Shown here: piece after piece, positions 42,794 through 53,873 of the stretch
How the letters are laid out: the number at the start of each line of letters is the position of its first letter
Position numbering within the stretch: the stretch's first letter is position 1
Source: Lepus europaeus
Taxonomy: Eukaryota; Chordata; Mammalia; Lagomorpha; Leporidae
Reading direction: 5' to 3'
Assembly: GCF_033115175.1 (NCBI RefSeq)
Contig: NC_084827.1
Location: forward strand, 61,565,201-61,629,200
DNA: 64,000 nucleotides
Notes under the pieces: model-generated
The model's input: the letters and a program-made list of their open reading frames with translations, nothing else
Databases searched by the model: none
Told to the model about the DNA's origin: nothing
Program-made: the position numbers and the translations under genes

Positions 42794-42807
42794 GCGCCCC
42801 CTGCTGG
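42794..42807 (-). promoter_or_regulatory. CTCF-type motif
   Basis: Minus strand CCAGCAGGGGGCGC agrees with the published CTCF core CCASYAGRKGGCRS at every position. Occupancy is inferred. Confidence 0.65.
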
Positions 42808-43176
42808 AAACCTGTCGCAAGTGCGCGACACGCAGCCGCCTCCAGGGGAGGCCACAGTCAGTGCGCCCAGACTCAGGAACGCCGGGGTCTCCCCCGCTGT
42901 TGGCCCCGGAGCAGGCCACCGGCACCACCCCGGCGTCTGCAGAGGAGCCGTCCCCACCTCCTCAGGGCGGCTGATCCCTCGGGTGCGCAGTAGTGCCCAG
43001 GTTCCTGCCCGTGCTCCCGTGAACCCGGGAACCTCGGGCAGAGTCCGCCGTGCAGGTGCAGATCCGTGTGTGGACTCTGTGGACTTGACACGGAAGTCAC
43101 CACCTGTGCTCTGCCTGGAGGGAGTGGCATGCTGGGGGGTACCTAGGGGCTCCCCATTTCCCACTGGCACAATTCT

Positions 43177-43245
43177 CTTTTCTCTTCTTTTCTTTTTTCT
43201 TTCTTTTCTTTTTTAAAAATTTATTTGAAAGGCAGAACCACGGAC

Positions 43246-43289
<44 letters not shown>

Positions 43290-43539
43290 CCCCCATCCAT
43301 TGATTCCCAAATGGCCACAACAGCCAGAACTCTGCAGATCTGAAACCAGGAGCCAGGAGCTTCTTCCGAGTCTCCCACGCAGGTGCAGGGGCTCAAGGAC
43401 ATAGGCCATCTTGTACTGTTTTCCTAGGCTTTAGCAGAGAGCTAGATCGGAAGTGGAGCAGTCGGGACTTGAACCGGTGCCCATATGGGATGCCGGCACT
43501 GCAGGTGGCAGTCTCACCTGCTATGCCACAGTGCTAGCC
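43177..43539 (-). mobile_element. CSINE with (GA)n
   Basis: Complete; (GA)n at about 43249-43287. A 17-bp target cccactggc[a/t]caattct lies at 43160-43176 and 43540-43556. Confidence 0.94.
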
Positions 43540-43556
43540 CCCACTGGCTCAATTCT

Positions 43557-44271
43557 AAGCCCTCTCCTCCCCCACTGCATATCTTCAGGGCTTGCCTCAT
43601 TCCCTCTCCATCTGGGACATCCTTCCTGTTTTGCATCCATCTCATCTGCTTGCCACCTCCTCCAGGCAACCTCCCCTGGCCACCTCAGCCTATGCTGACT
43701 TCCCTCCCTATTGCCACCACCTGCCCCCCATGCTGTGGATCTGCCTTGTTCCTCTATAAGGGCTTTGTACCCCCTATACTCCAGAGGAGGCTTTGTCTTC
43801 GTAGGAGGCAGCTGTTTGCCAGAAACACTGCTCCAGTCAATTTTAGGCAACTTAGGGAAAAGGGGGTATCTTAGTGCCTTCATGATTACAAATTGGGAAT
43901 CTGCCACTAATCATCGGGAGGCAGGAGCTACCCCCCGCTGCTCCCTGGGAACCTGGGCTTTCCCTGGCCTGTGCCCTGGGCTTTTCTGTGTGTGTGCATC
44001 CTCCTTCTTACCAGCTTTCCCTGATTAGACCCGACCTGTCTGCAAAGGCCCTAGCTTCAGACTCCGGGGCCCACATGCAATGAGGGGTGCGAGGCCCTGC
44101 TTCTGGGGGTTGGAGAGAATACCTGCACAGTGCCCTGGGGCAGGGGACTTTCCTGTGCAGTGTGCAGGGCCCAGGCCCCACTCCAGGGTGCAAACTTAGA
44201 GAAGGAGAGGGTAGGGCAGGGGTGAAACAGGGGCATTTCCAGTACAGCCAGGTCCTGAGAAGAAACACACT
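43557..44271. other. Unique GC-moderate sequence
   Basis: Contains open frames of about 100-145 codons on both strands, none with a recognised domain or splice pair. Confidence 0.4.
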
Positions 44272-44617
44272 TAAAAAAAGATTTATTTGTTTATTTATTT
44301 ATTTATTTGAGAGGCATAGTTACAGACAGAGAGAGGGACAGGCAGATAGAGAGAGAGAGTGGTCCTTCCATTCACTGGTTCACTCCCCAAATGGCCACAA
44401 CAGCTGGAGCTGCGCCAATCTGAAGCCAGGAGCCAGGAGCTTCTTCTGGATCTCCCATGAGGGTGCAGGGGCCCAAGACTTGTGTCATCTACTGCTTTCC
44501 CAGGCCACAGCAGAAAGGTAGATTGGAAGAGGAGCAGCCGGGACTCGAACTGGCGCACATATGGAATGCCAGCACCACAGGTGGAGGTTTAATGTACTGC
44601 GCCACAGCGCGGGCCCC
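44272..44617 (-). mobile_element. CSINE
   Basis: Complete; (TTTA)n-like tail, head 'ctgcgccacagcgcgggcc'. The target 'aag[a/g]aacac' is on both sides. Confidence 0.92.
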
Positions 44618-45122
44618 AAGGAACACAATCAAATTAAGCCGACAGTGGGACGCAGGTAGAGGCACTGAGCTGGAGCTCTGATCACTGCCATTCTCCCTCC
44701 CAGCATCCCAGCTGTCAATCACAGCAGCCTTCCTGGGGTCCTGCTCCTTTTTTTCTCCCTTGTGCACGGAAGTGGCCAAGTGGGACCAGGAAGACCTGAC
44801 CTCTTGCCTGGATTGGCTCCCTGCCAGCTCAGTGAACCTGGGTGAGTAACGCAGGATGACCACGTCCTCATCCGGAAGGGAGAAGATCCAGTAACGGCTG
44901 CATGTGCATTGGGTGGGGATTCGAGCCACTGACGCTACAGTGCTGTCGAGTACACAGCTGTCGTTACATAATTGTCAGTGTCTTTTTTTCTTCTACAGTA
45001 GCACATAAACAGGTGCGACCTAAGGTTAATGGCCTCCTAGTTTTGATGAAATATGGGACCATTCGCTGTTAAGCTGATTGTGGACCAACTGCAATATCTC
45101 TGTGAAGAATACTCCCCTCTAG
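44618..45122 (+). other. Unique sequence with a splice-pair-like arrangement
   Basis: 44785-44885 looks like a diverged MIR. It holds a strong donor-like sequence (CTGG/GTGAGTAAC, 44842), and 157 nt downstream lies an acceptor-like tract ('tctttttttcttctacag', ending 44998). Two frames upstream are open, but no protein is recognised; it may be a MIR-derived pseudo-exon. Confidence 0.3.
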
Positions 45123-45472
45123 GGCTGGCGTTGTGGTGTAGTGGGTAAAGCCACCACCTGTGGCACCGGCATCCCACAGGGGCGCCGGTTCAAGTGCCAG
45201 CTGCTCTACTTCGCATCCAGCTCCCTGCTAATGTGCCTAGGAAAGCAGCGGAAGATGGCCCAAGTGCTTGGGCCCCTGCCACCCATCTGAGAGACCCAAA
45301 CACAGAAGAAACTCCTGGCCCCTGGCTTCAGATTGGCTCAGCTCTGGCCATTGCAGCCATATGGGGAGTGAACTAGCAGATGGAAGACCTCTCTCTCTGT
45401 GTGTGTGTCTCTACCTCTCTCTGTAATTATGTCTTTCAAATAAATAAAAAAATAAATCTTAAAAAAAAAAAA
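45123..45472 (+). mobile_element. CSINE
   Basis: Complete; head 'agggctggcgttgtggtgta', tail 'tttcaaataaataaaaaaat'. The following about 295 bp (45473-45768) are AT-rich and featureless. Confidence 0.93.
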
Positions 45473-45768
45473 CACTAAGTCTTGGTGAGAACTTGGTTAA
45501 CTGCAAATTGTGAAGTAATTGAATATGTCTACTGTGTGTTTTTAATGTTCTTTTATTCTATTTTGCATTAAAATGCAAAATAACTGTATAGCTACAAAAA
45601 AATGGTCAGTATCTACAGTTATTGACTCTTTTTATGCTCAAAGAAGGATCATTTTCATTTAAAAAATGTAGAGAAATGTTGTCTTAAAGATTCATTTCCT
45701 AAGGACATTTTAGAAATCATTACAAAACTCAAATGTATGCCATGCTTCTATAAAATTAGTTCATTTTG

Positions 45769-46092
45769 GGGCCAGCCCTGTGGCATAGTAGGTTAAGCCT
45801 CTGCCTGCAACACTGGCATCACACATCAGTGCTAGTTTGAGCCCTTGATTGCTCCACCTCTGATCCAGCTCTCTGCAATTGCCTAGGAAAGCAGTAGAAG
45901 ATGACCCAAGTGCTTGGGCTCCTGCACCCTCATGGGAGACCTGGAAGAAGCTCGTGGCTCCTGTCTTCGGATCAGCCCAGCTCCATTTCAGCCATTTGGA
46001 GAGTGAACCAGTGGATGGAAGATCTCTCTCTGTCTCTCCCTCTCTCTGACTCTGCCTCTCAAATAAATAAAAAAATTATTTTTTAAAAAACT
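45769..46092 (+). mobile_element. CSINE
   Basis: Complete; head 'ggggccagccctgtggcata'. The target resembles 'ttagttcattt' / 'ctaattcattt'. Confidence 0.92.
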
Positions 46093-46870
46093 AATTCATT
46101 TTATTTTAGCTTGAAAGTGGTAATATCAAATTGTCCAATCACTGAAGAACATAAAAAGCATATGAACTGGCTCATATGCCCATAGATACTAAATAGGAAC
46201 TGACTGAAATGATTAAAATTTTCAGCCTTATTTTTAGTATGCAGGGCAATTTTCAAAGTATTTTTCTATTGCCTTGACAAAAGTCATTAACTAGACTATA
46301 GGCTTATAAATACAATGGCTTGTGAACACTAAATCATATATTCCTAAAACTTGATGACATGATAATTTCATAACAATGACATTTTGTTTATGTAGGAGAT
46401 TGTCATTGTAGGAAACTCACCCTAAAATAGGAGGAGGTCGATAGGGTATCATGCCAAAAATTTACCCTCAAATAGTTCTGGAAAAGTAAGGTATCTGTGT
46501 TTTGCTTGCATTTTTACTGTGAGTGTGAAATGGTTTCAACATAACAACCTACTTTCTCACATTAATAATTGTAGTGCATGATCCTCATGAACACTTTTCT
46601 CTCCTTGGCACCTGATGGAACCAGATTTCTCCTTTCTGGGCAGAGAGGATAGAGCTTGCTTATTCTCCCCTAGTTGCTTTTGCAGATACAGGCTTCAGCA
46701 ATCATAAATCATGTAACACAATGATTGAAGAAAGATTTCACTATATTATCCAAAAGTTGAAGAATAAAGCTTTCTGAGAACTAATTGAAAGCAAAGGAAG
46801 ACCCGAGTGAGGTCACTGGCTTGTTTCTGACACAACAGCTTTTTAGAATTTCAAAATTAGGGAATTTTCC
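46093..46870. other. AT-rich unique sequence
   Basis: No gene recognised. Confidence 0.4.
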
Positions 46871-46883
46871 TAAATCCCTATTT

Positions 46884-47212
46884 TTTAAAAAAATATTTAT
46901 TTATTTATTTTGAAAATCAGAGTTACAGAGAGAAAGAGAGAAAGAGAGAGGTCTTCCATCCACTGGATTACTCCCCAACTGGCTGCAAAAGCCAGAGCTA
47001 AGCTGATCCAAAGTCCCTAGGAGCCAGGAGCTTCCTCAGAGTCTCCCATATGGGTGCAGGAGCCCAAGGACTTGGGCCATCTTCTACTGCTTTCTCAGGC
47101 CATAGCAGAGAGCTGGATTGGAAGTGGAGCAGCCAGGACTCGAACCGGTACCCATACGCGGGTGCCAGCACTGCAGGAGGAGGTTTTACCCACTACACCA
47201 CAGTGCAGGCCC
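46884..47212 (-). mobile_element. CSINE
   Basis: Complete; target 'ttaaatcc' plus T-rich bases at about 46870 and 47213. Head 'ctacaccacagtgcaggcc'. Confidence 0.92.
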
Positions 47213-47325
47213 TTAAATCCTTGTTTTAAAAGTATGCAAATGTTATGCTAATAAGCAAGCATTAAAACAAACAAGCTAAAGATTTCCTAAATCCAGGTCT
47301 TCTACAAAAACAACTATGTACTCTT

Positions 47326-49758
47326 TTTTTTTGTTTGTTTTTCCTTTTCTTTTCTTTTTTTTATTTTTTTTTTTTATTTAATGAATATAAATTTCCAAAG
47401 TACAGCTTATGGGTTACAATGGCTTCCCCGCTCCCATAACTTCCCTCCCACCCGCAACCCTCCCCTTTCCCGCTCCCTCTCCCCTTCCATTCACATCAAG
47501 ATTCATTTTCAATTCTCTTTATATACAGAAGATCAGTTTAGTATATATTAGGTAAAGATTTCAACAGTTTGCCCCCATATAGCAACACAAAGTGAAAAAA
47601 AATACTGTTGGAGTACTAGTCATAGCACTAAATAACAGTGTACAGCACATTAAAGACAGAGATCCCACATAATATTTTTTTAAAAAATTAATTAATTTTC
47701 TATGCCATTTCCAATTTAACACCAGTTTTTTTTTCATTTCCAATTATCTTTATATACAGAAGATCGATTCAGTATATAATTAGTAAAGATCTCATCAGTT
47801 TGTACCCACGCAGAAACACAAAGTGTAAAAATACTGTTTCAGTACTAGTTGTAGCATCACTGTACATTAGACAACACATTAAGGACAGATCCCACATGGG
47901 ATGTAAGTACACAGTGACTCCTGTTGCTGACTTAACAATTTGACACCCCTGTTCATGGCGTCAGTAATCTCCCTAGGCTCTATTCATGAGTTGCCAGGGC
48001 TATGGAAGCCTTTAGAGTTCGCTGACTTTGATCTTATTCCGATAGGGTCATAGTCAAAGTGGAAGTTCTCTCCTCCCTTTGGAGAAAGGTACCTCCTTCT
48101 TTGATGGCCCCGTTCTTTCCACTGGGATCTCACTCACAGAGATCTTTCATTTAGGTCTTCTTCTTTTTTTTCTTTTCCATGATATCTTGGCTTTCCATGC
48201 CTACAATACTCTCATGGGCTCTTCAGCCAGATCCGAATGCCTTAAGGGCTGATTCTGAGGCCAGAGTGTTGTTTAGGACATCTGCCATTCTATGAGTCTG
48301 CTGTGTATCCCACTTCCCAAGTTGGATCGTTCTCTCCCTTTTTGATTCTATCAGTTAGTATTAGCAGACACTTGTCTTGTTTGTGTGATCCCTTTGACTC
48401 TTAGACCTATCAGAGCCATCAATTGTGAACTGAAATTGATCATTTGGACTAGTGAGATGGCATTGGTACATGCCACCTTGATGGGATTGTATTGGAATGC
48501 CCTGGCACATTTCTAACTCCACCATTTGCGGCAAGTCCGATTGAGCATGTCCCAAATTGTACATCTCCTCCCTCTCTTTTTCCACTCTTAAATTTAACAG
48601 GGATCACTTTTCAGTTAAAATTTAAACACCTAAGAATAATTGTGTGTTAATTACAGAGTTCAACCACTAGTACTAGAACAATAACAACAACAACAACAAC
48701 AACAAATACTAAAAAGGATAAAGTATTACATTGTACATCTAGAGTCAGGACAAGAGCTGATCAGGTCATTGTTTCTTATAGTGTCCATTTCACTTCCACA
48801 GGTTTCCCCTTTGGTGCTCAGTTGTCACCGATCAGGGAAAACAAATGATATTTGTCTCTTTGGGACTGGCTTAATTCACTCAGCATGATGTTTTCCAGAT
48901 TCCTCCATCTTGTTGCAAATGACCGGGTTTCGTTGTTTCTTACTGCTGTATAGTATTCTATGGAGTACATGTCCCATAATTTCTTTATCCAGTCTACTGT
49001 TGATGGGCATTTGGGTTGGTTCCAGGTCTTAGCTATTGTGAATTGAGCTGCAATAAACATTAATGTGCAGATGGCTTTTTTATTTGCCAAATTAATTTCC
49101 TTTGGGTAAATTCCAAGGAGTGGGATGGCTGGGTTGTATGGTAGGGTTATGTTCAGGTTTCTGAGGAATCTCCAGACTGACTTCCATAGTGGCTTTACCA
49201 GTTTGCATTCCCACCAACAGTGGTTTAGTGTCCCTTTTTCCCCACATCCTCTCCAGCATCCATTGTTGGTAGATTTCTGAATGTGAGCCATTCTCACCGG
49301 GGTGAGGTGAAACCTCATTGTGGTTTTGATTTGCATTTCTCTGATTGCTAGTGATCTTGAACATTTTTTCATGTGTCTGTTGGCCATTTGGATTTCCTCT
49401 TTCGAAAAATGTCTATTGAGGTCCTTGGCCCATCTCTTAAGTGGGTTGTTTGTTTTGTTGTTGTGGAGTTTCTTGATTTCTTTGTAGATTCTGGTTATCA
49501 ACCCTTTATCTGTAGTATAGTTTGCAAATATTTTTTCCCATTCTGTCGGTTGCCTCTTCACTTTCCTGACTGTTTCTTTTGAAGTACAGAAACTTCTCAA
49601 TTTGATGCAATCCCAAATGTTAACTTTGATTTTGACTGCCTGTGCTTCTGGAGTCTTTCCCAAGAAGTCTTTGCCTGTACCTCTATCTTGCAGGGTTTCT
49701 CCAATGCTCTCTAATAATTTGATGGTTTCGGGTCGTAGATTTAAGTCTTTAATCCATG
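47326..49758 (-). mobile_element. 5'-truncated L1 retrotransposon (rabbit type)
   Basis: Minus-strand L1 of 2.43 kb bounded by a perfect 25-bp target-site duplication (47301-47325 and 49759-49783, starting tctacaaaaacaactatgta). Poly(A) appears as T-rich DNA at 47326-47383. From its 5' end it holds the last part of ORF2, then a 1.4-kb 3'UTR with an (AAC)n stretch (as seen on plus at about 48688-48712) and a G-rich segment. The 3'UTR has a partial tandem duplication: 'ttatatacagaagatc' and flanking bases occur at about 47519 and again at about 47749. 5' truncation removed the promoter and ORF1, so it cannot move by itself. Confidence 0.95.
48818..49756 (-). pseudogene. L1 ORF2 C-terminal fragment, reading frame still open
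   Basis: 312 codons without a stop from the truncation point to the natural stop. It carries the L1 C-terminal cysteine motif ([20 protein letters not shown]-x3-C-x7-H-x4-C) at about residues 170-186 of the fragment, then [23 protein letters not shown] and the C-terminal FSLIGDN. In full L1 ORF2 (about 1,275 aa) this follows the endonuclease and reverse transcriptase, both absent here. No promoter, so not expected to be made as a protein. Confidence 0.93.
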
Positions 49759-49783
49759 TCTACAAAAACAACTATGTACTCTT

Positions 49784-50166
49784 AAAAATTATCTTGTAAG
49801 GATCACTGAGTTCAATTTCAAAAATTAATTGCAGCAAACAATTCTTGAAAGAAAGTACTAAAATATCTAAATGTGAGCTAAGTAGATATGTCAGAAGGAA
49901 TTCATTTCAGAATTACCTTTAATTATTTAGCAAAAGAGATATATTTTGACATGATCTCTTCTCAGCTAACTTGTAAAGGAAAATGGAATTTTTATGAAAT
50001 GCTCATTTTGGTTAAGAGGTGAAACCCATGAGAATCTAATGCAGAGTTCTACAAAAACTAAAATTATTTTACTGTAATTTTTTTGTCTTTCTTTGTTATT
50101 TTTTGGATAAATTAAGCTTAAAACAAGAAATAACTTTGAATAGTAGATACAATTTTCCTATTTGGG
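49784..50166. other. AT-rich unique sequence
   Basis: No gene recognised. Confidence 0.4.
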
Positions 50167-50180
50167 CTGCCATCTAGTGT
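50167..50180 (-). promoter_or_regulatory. CTCF-like motif
   Basis: Minus strand ACACTAGATGGCAG: one mismatch, at the first base, to the CTCF core. Confidence 0.4.
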
Positions 50181-50244
50181 TAAAATAATATATTACTCTT
50201 TTTTCTTCTGTATATTTTTGTGCTGGGAGCATGTCATTATTTTC

Positions 50245-50262
50245 TTTTTGACAGGCAGAGTG

Positions 50263-50300
<38 letters not shown>

Positions 50301-50576
50301 AAGGTCTTCCTTTTCCATTGGTTCACCCCCCAATGGCCGCTGCGGCCGGCGCACCGCGCTGATCCGAAGGCAGGAGCCAGGTGCTTCTCCTGGTCTCCCA
50401 TGGGGTGCAGGGCCCAAGCACTTGGGCCATCCTCCACTGCACTCCTGGGCCACAGCAGAGAGCTGACCTGGAAGAGGGGTAACCGGGACAGAATCCAGCG
50501 CCCCGACAGGGACTAGAACCCGGTGTGCTGGCGCCATAGGTGGAGGATTAGCCTATTGAGCCACAGCGCTGGCCAT
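50245..50576 (-). mobile_element. Young CSINE, perfect duplication
   Basis: Young subfamily; the exact 15-bp duplication catgtcattattttc is at 50230-50244 and 50577-50591. Confidence 0.96.
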
Positions 50577-50591
50577 CATGTCATTATTTTC

Positions 50592-50990
50592 AATATGACA
50601 GAGTTAGAACTATGATTGCTACTCTGAGTCCTTGCGAGATCTTGTGGTGTTCTGAAAAGATATTTCCAGAGTGCTACGCAGACCTTATAAACTACAATCA
50701 CTCTGCTAGGGCCTAGGAATCCAGGTTCAGAAGGCTGCAAGTGATTTCTTATATCAGAAAAACATGGATTCAAGGAATATTACATCACTTTCACTCTGTA
50801 TTTTAAAAATACAACTTCTGTTGCTTGGTACAACTGTCCTTAACTTGACTTAATTATTTTACATTTTATTGTATAAACTTTGTTCAAGGTCCAAAAATTT
50901 AGTAAGAAATTCAGCAATACTTTTTACTGACTTGGTTTCATAAAGCTACAAAATATTAAAACAACTTATCATAAAAAGACTCAAATTTTG
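50592..50990. other. AT-rich sequence
   Basis: No gene. The right part may be the decayed start of the following L1 region. Confidence 0.4.
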
Positions 50991-51779
50991 AGATATTGAA
51001 GAGAAATCAAAATGAAATGAAGAATTCAATAGAATAAATAAAAAATGCAGTTTGAGAACCATAAAAACAGAATCAGTGAGGCAGAAGAGAGAATTCTATT
51101 CTTAGAAGACAGAGCACAGGAAAGTATAGAGTCAAACCAAAGACAAGAAGAGGAAATTAGAAATCTAAAAAACACTGTTGGGAATCTACATGATACTATA
51201 AAAAAAAACCCAACATTCAAGTTCTAGGAATTCCTGAAGGCATGGAAAGAGAGAAAAGATTAGAAGGCCTTTTTAGTGAAACACTAGCAGAAAACTTCCT
51301 AGGTTTGGCGAAAGACAGAGACACCCAAGTACAGGAAGCACACAGAACTCCCAATACACATGACCAGAAAAGATCCTGGCCAAGACACATTGTAATCAAA
51401 CTCACCACAGTGAAACATAAAGAGTAGATTCTAGAATGTACAAGAGAGAAATGCCAGATTATTTTCAGAGGATCTCCAGTTAGACTCACAGCAGACTTCT
51501 CATCGGAAACTCTGCAGGCTAGGAGGGAATGGCGAGATAAAGCCCAAGTCTTAAGAGAAAAAAAACTGTCATCCCAGAATATTATACCCTGCAAAGCTCT
51601 CATTTGTGAATGAAGGTGAAATAAAGACCTTTCATAATAAACAGAAATTGAAAGAATTTGTCACCACTCATCCAGCCCTGCAAATGATGCTTAAAGATGT
51701 GCTACACACAGAAACACAGAAACACGGTCATCAATACAAAAGAAGCTTTCTATATAAAAAAAAAGTTAAGAAAAAAAGA
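50991..51779 (+). mobile_element. Old L1/HAL1-type ORF1 region
   Basis: The order 'gaagagagaattctattctt', 'ttctaggaattcctgaagg', 'agaactcccaatacac', 'gtaatcaaactcaccacagt', 'agactcacagcagacttctc', 'cccagaatattataccctgc', 'tcataataaacagaaattg' matches the ORF1 coding region of old L1/HAL1 elements. Broken by stops and frameshifts: open pieces at 51045-51227, 51242-51427 and 51606-51809 carry coiled-coil-like and C-terminal ORF1 sequence. Confidence 0.82.
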
Positions 51780-52143
51780 CTATGCCGGCTCTGTGGTGCA
51801 GCAGGTTAACTCCCTGGCCTGAAGTGCCGGTATCCCATATGGGTGCCAGTTCAAGACTCAGCTGCTCCATTTCTGATCCAGCTCTCTGCTATGGCCTAGA
51901 AAAGCAGTACAAGATGGTCCAAGTCCTTGGGCCCTTGCACCCATGTGGGAGACCCGGGAGAAGCTCTTGTCTCCAGGCTCCTGGCTTCAGATCGGCACAG
52001 CTCTGGCCATTGTGTCCAATTGGGGAGTGAACCATCAGATGGAAGTCTTCTCTCTCACTTTCTCTGCCTCTCCTCTCTCTGTGTAACTCTGACTTTTAAA
52101 TAAATATATAAATATATAAATAAATAAATCTTTTAAAAAATAT
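51780..52143 (+). mobile_element. CSINE
   Basis: Complete; head 'gccggctctgtggtgcagc', tail with (ATAA)/(TATA) variation. It sits at the end of the ORF1 region. Confidence 0.92.
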
Positions 52144-52302
52144 TCAATTTTGGTACAAAAAATAATTTCAAATACCACTGATGATCTAGAAACATCAAAG
52201 TTCACTGAGAAATTGGGGGGAGGAAGGTTAAATAAAACACATGTATTCTCTTACTTTGGTTGACTTAACTAGGTATGTGCAAATAGAAAAATCAGCTAAT
52301 CT

Positions 52303-52659
52303 TTTTTTTTGTTTTTTTGTTTTTTCGTTTTTTTTTTTTGACAGGCAGAGTGGATAGTGAGAGAGAAAGAGACAGAAAGAAAGGTCTTCCTTTTTGCTGT
52401 TGGTTCACCCTCCAATGGCCGCTGCGGCTGGCTCACCGCACTGATCCAAAGCCAGGAGCCAGGTGCTTCTCCTGGTCTCCCATGCGGGTGCAGGGCCCAA
52501 GGACTTGGGCCATCCTCCACTGCCTTCCTGGGCCATAGCAGAGAGCTGGCCTGGAAGAGGGGCAACCGGGATAGAATCCAGCACCCCAACTGGGACTAGA
52601 ACCTGGTGTGCCGGTGCTGCAAGGTGGAGGACTAGCCTGTTAAGCCACGGTGCCGGCCT
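52303..52659 (-). mobile_element. Young CSINE, perfect duplication
   Basis: Young subfamily; the exact 16-bp duplication aaaatcagctaatctt is at 52287-52302 and 52660-52675. Confidence 0.96.
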
Positions 52660-52675
52660 AAAATCAGCTAATCTT

Positions 52676-53004
52676 ACAGAATCTCATTCAAATATTAAAT
52701 CAGCTGTTAAAAAAGGGATATAGACTGGATGATTTTTAGGATCACCATTGAATCTAAATGACAGTATGATTCTAAATATCATTAATAGGCAACAGAGAAC
52801 CAGATGAGATTTGAGAAGCTACTAAAGTCATAATTGTCACATTAGAATGTTAGCAAAAACAAAACAAAACAAAACAAAACTATGCAACTGAGAAATTCAA
52901 TTATGAAATTCAAAATGAAGTATATATAGTCACTGGACCCTAAAATAATTATTCCAGTATTTTCTAAGTGTCAAGATGGTAAAACGGAATTAAAAGATAA
53001 ATTT
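52676..53004. other. AT-rich unique sequence with (AAAAC)n
   Basis: A pentanucleotide repeat of about five units at 52855-52880. No gene. Confidence 0.5.
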
Positions 53005-53328
53005 GGGGGGCAGACATTTGCAGCACTTAAGATGCCACCTAGGACACCTGCTTCCCATATCAGAGTGTCTAGGTATGCATCTTGGCTCCACTTCTGATTT
53101 CAGATTCATGCCAATGCACAGCTGGAAGGCAACAGGTGATGGTTCAAGTACTTGGGTTCCTGATACTCATATGAAGGACTCGGATTGAGTTTCTGGCCTC
53201 TTGGTTATGGCCTGACCCAGCACAGGCTGTTGGAGACAATTGGGGAGTGAAACAATAGGTGGAAGATGTTTGTGTATGTGTGTGTGTATGTGTGTGTGTG
53301 TCTCAGCCTTTCAAATAAGTAAAAAACA
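53005..53328 (+). mobile_element. Diverged CSINE
   Basis: Old variant with head 'ggggggcagacatttgcagc', (TG)n at about 53271-53301 and a 'cctttcaaataagtaaaaa' tail. Confidence 0.8.
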
Positions 53329-53331
53329 AAT

Positions 53332-53873
53332 TTTTAAAATGTTGAAACACAAATTTACTTTGTTACAAAAAATTTGAAGCCATGAACAATTTTTCCATAA
53401 TATACATTTTTATGAACTTGTGAAGTCCTCTCATATGCATGGCTTTCAAAAATTTTTATCTCTTTTTCTAAAAAGATTTATTTATTTATTTGAGAGGCAG
53501 ATTTACAGGGAGAGAGAGAGGGAGTGAGAGAGAGAGAGGTCCTCCATCTGCTGGTCCACTACCCAAAAGGCCACAGCATCCAGAGCTGGACCAATCTGAA
53601 GCCAGGAGCCAGGAGCTTCTTCTGGGTCTTCCATGCAGGTGCAGGGGTCCAAGCTCTTGGGCCATCCTTCATTGCCTTCCCAGGGTATCAGCAAGGAGCT
53701 GGATTGGGATTGGAAGTGGAGCAGCTGTGACTCTAGTGGCAATATGGCAAGCTGGCACTGAAGATGGAGGCCCAACCTACTATGCCACAGCACCGGTCCC
53801 TTAAAAGCCTTCACACCAAAATAAAATTATATTTTAATTCTGTTTTCATAAACTTTTTGAAGTACTTTCATAC
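53332..53873. mobile_element. MITE-like repeat split by a CSINE
   Basis: 53332-53464: 'tgttacaaaaaatttgaagc', 'cataatatacatttttatga', 'cttgtgaagtcctctcatat', 'gcatggctttcaaaaattt'. 53804-53873: 'caccaaaataaaattatatt', 'ttcataaactttttgaagta'. Same blocks as the copies at 16.1 and 25.5 kb. Confidence 0.55.
53465..53803 (-). mobile_element. CSINE inserted in the MITE-like repeat
   Basis: Complete; GA-rich zone at 53508-53540, head 'ctatgccacagcaccggtcc'. Confidence 0.91.

Larger units (their letters stand above)
42540..43110. promoter_or_regulatory. GC-rich, CpG-containing regulatory-looking patch
   Basis: Local GC rise with many CpGs, a C-run tract (42661-42690) and a CTCF-type motif (42794-42807). 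Open frames on both strands (such as 42581-43216) are compositional. Could be an insulator or a weak or alternative promoter. Confidence 0.5.

Noticed and set aside
42581..43216. 211-codon plus-strand open frame
   Set aside because: Low-complexity composition, runs through the C-rich tract and into a SINE boundary, no recognisable domain.
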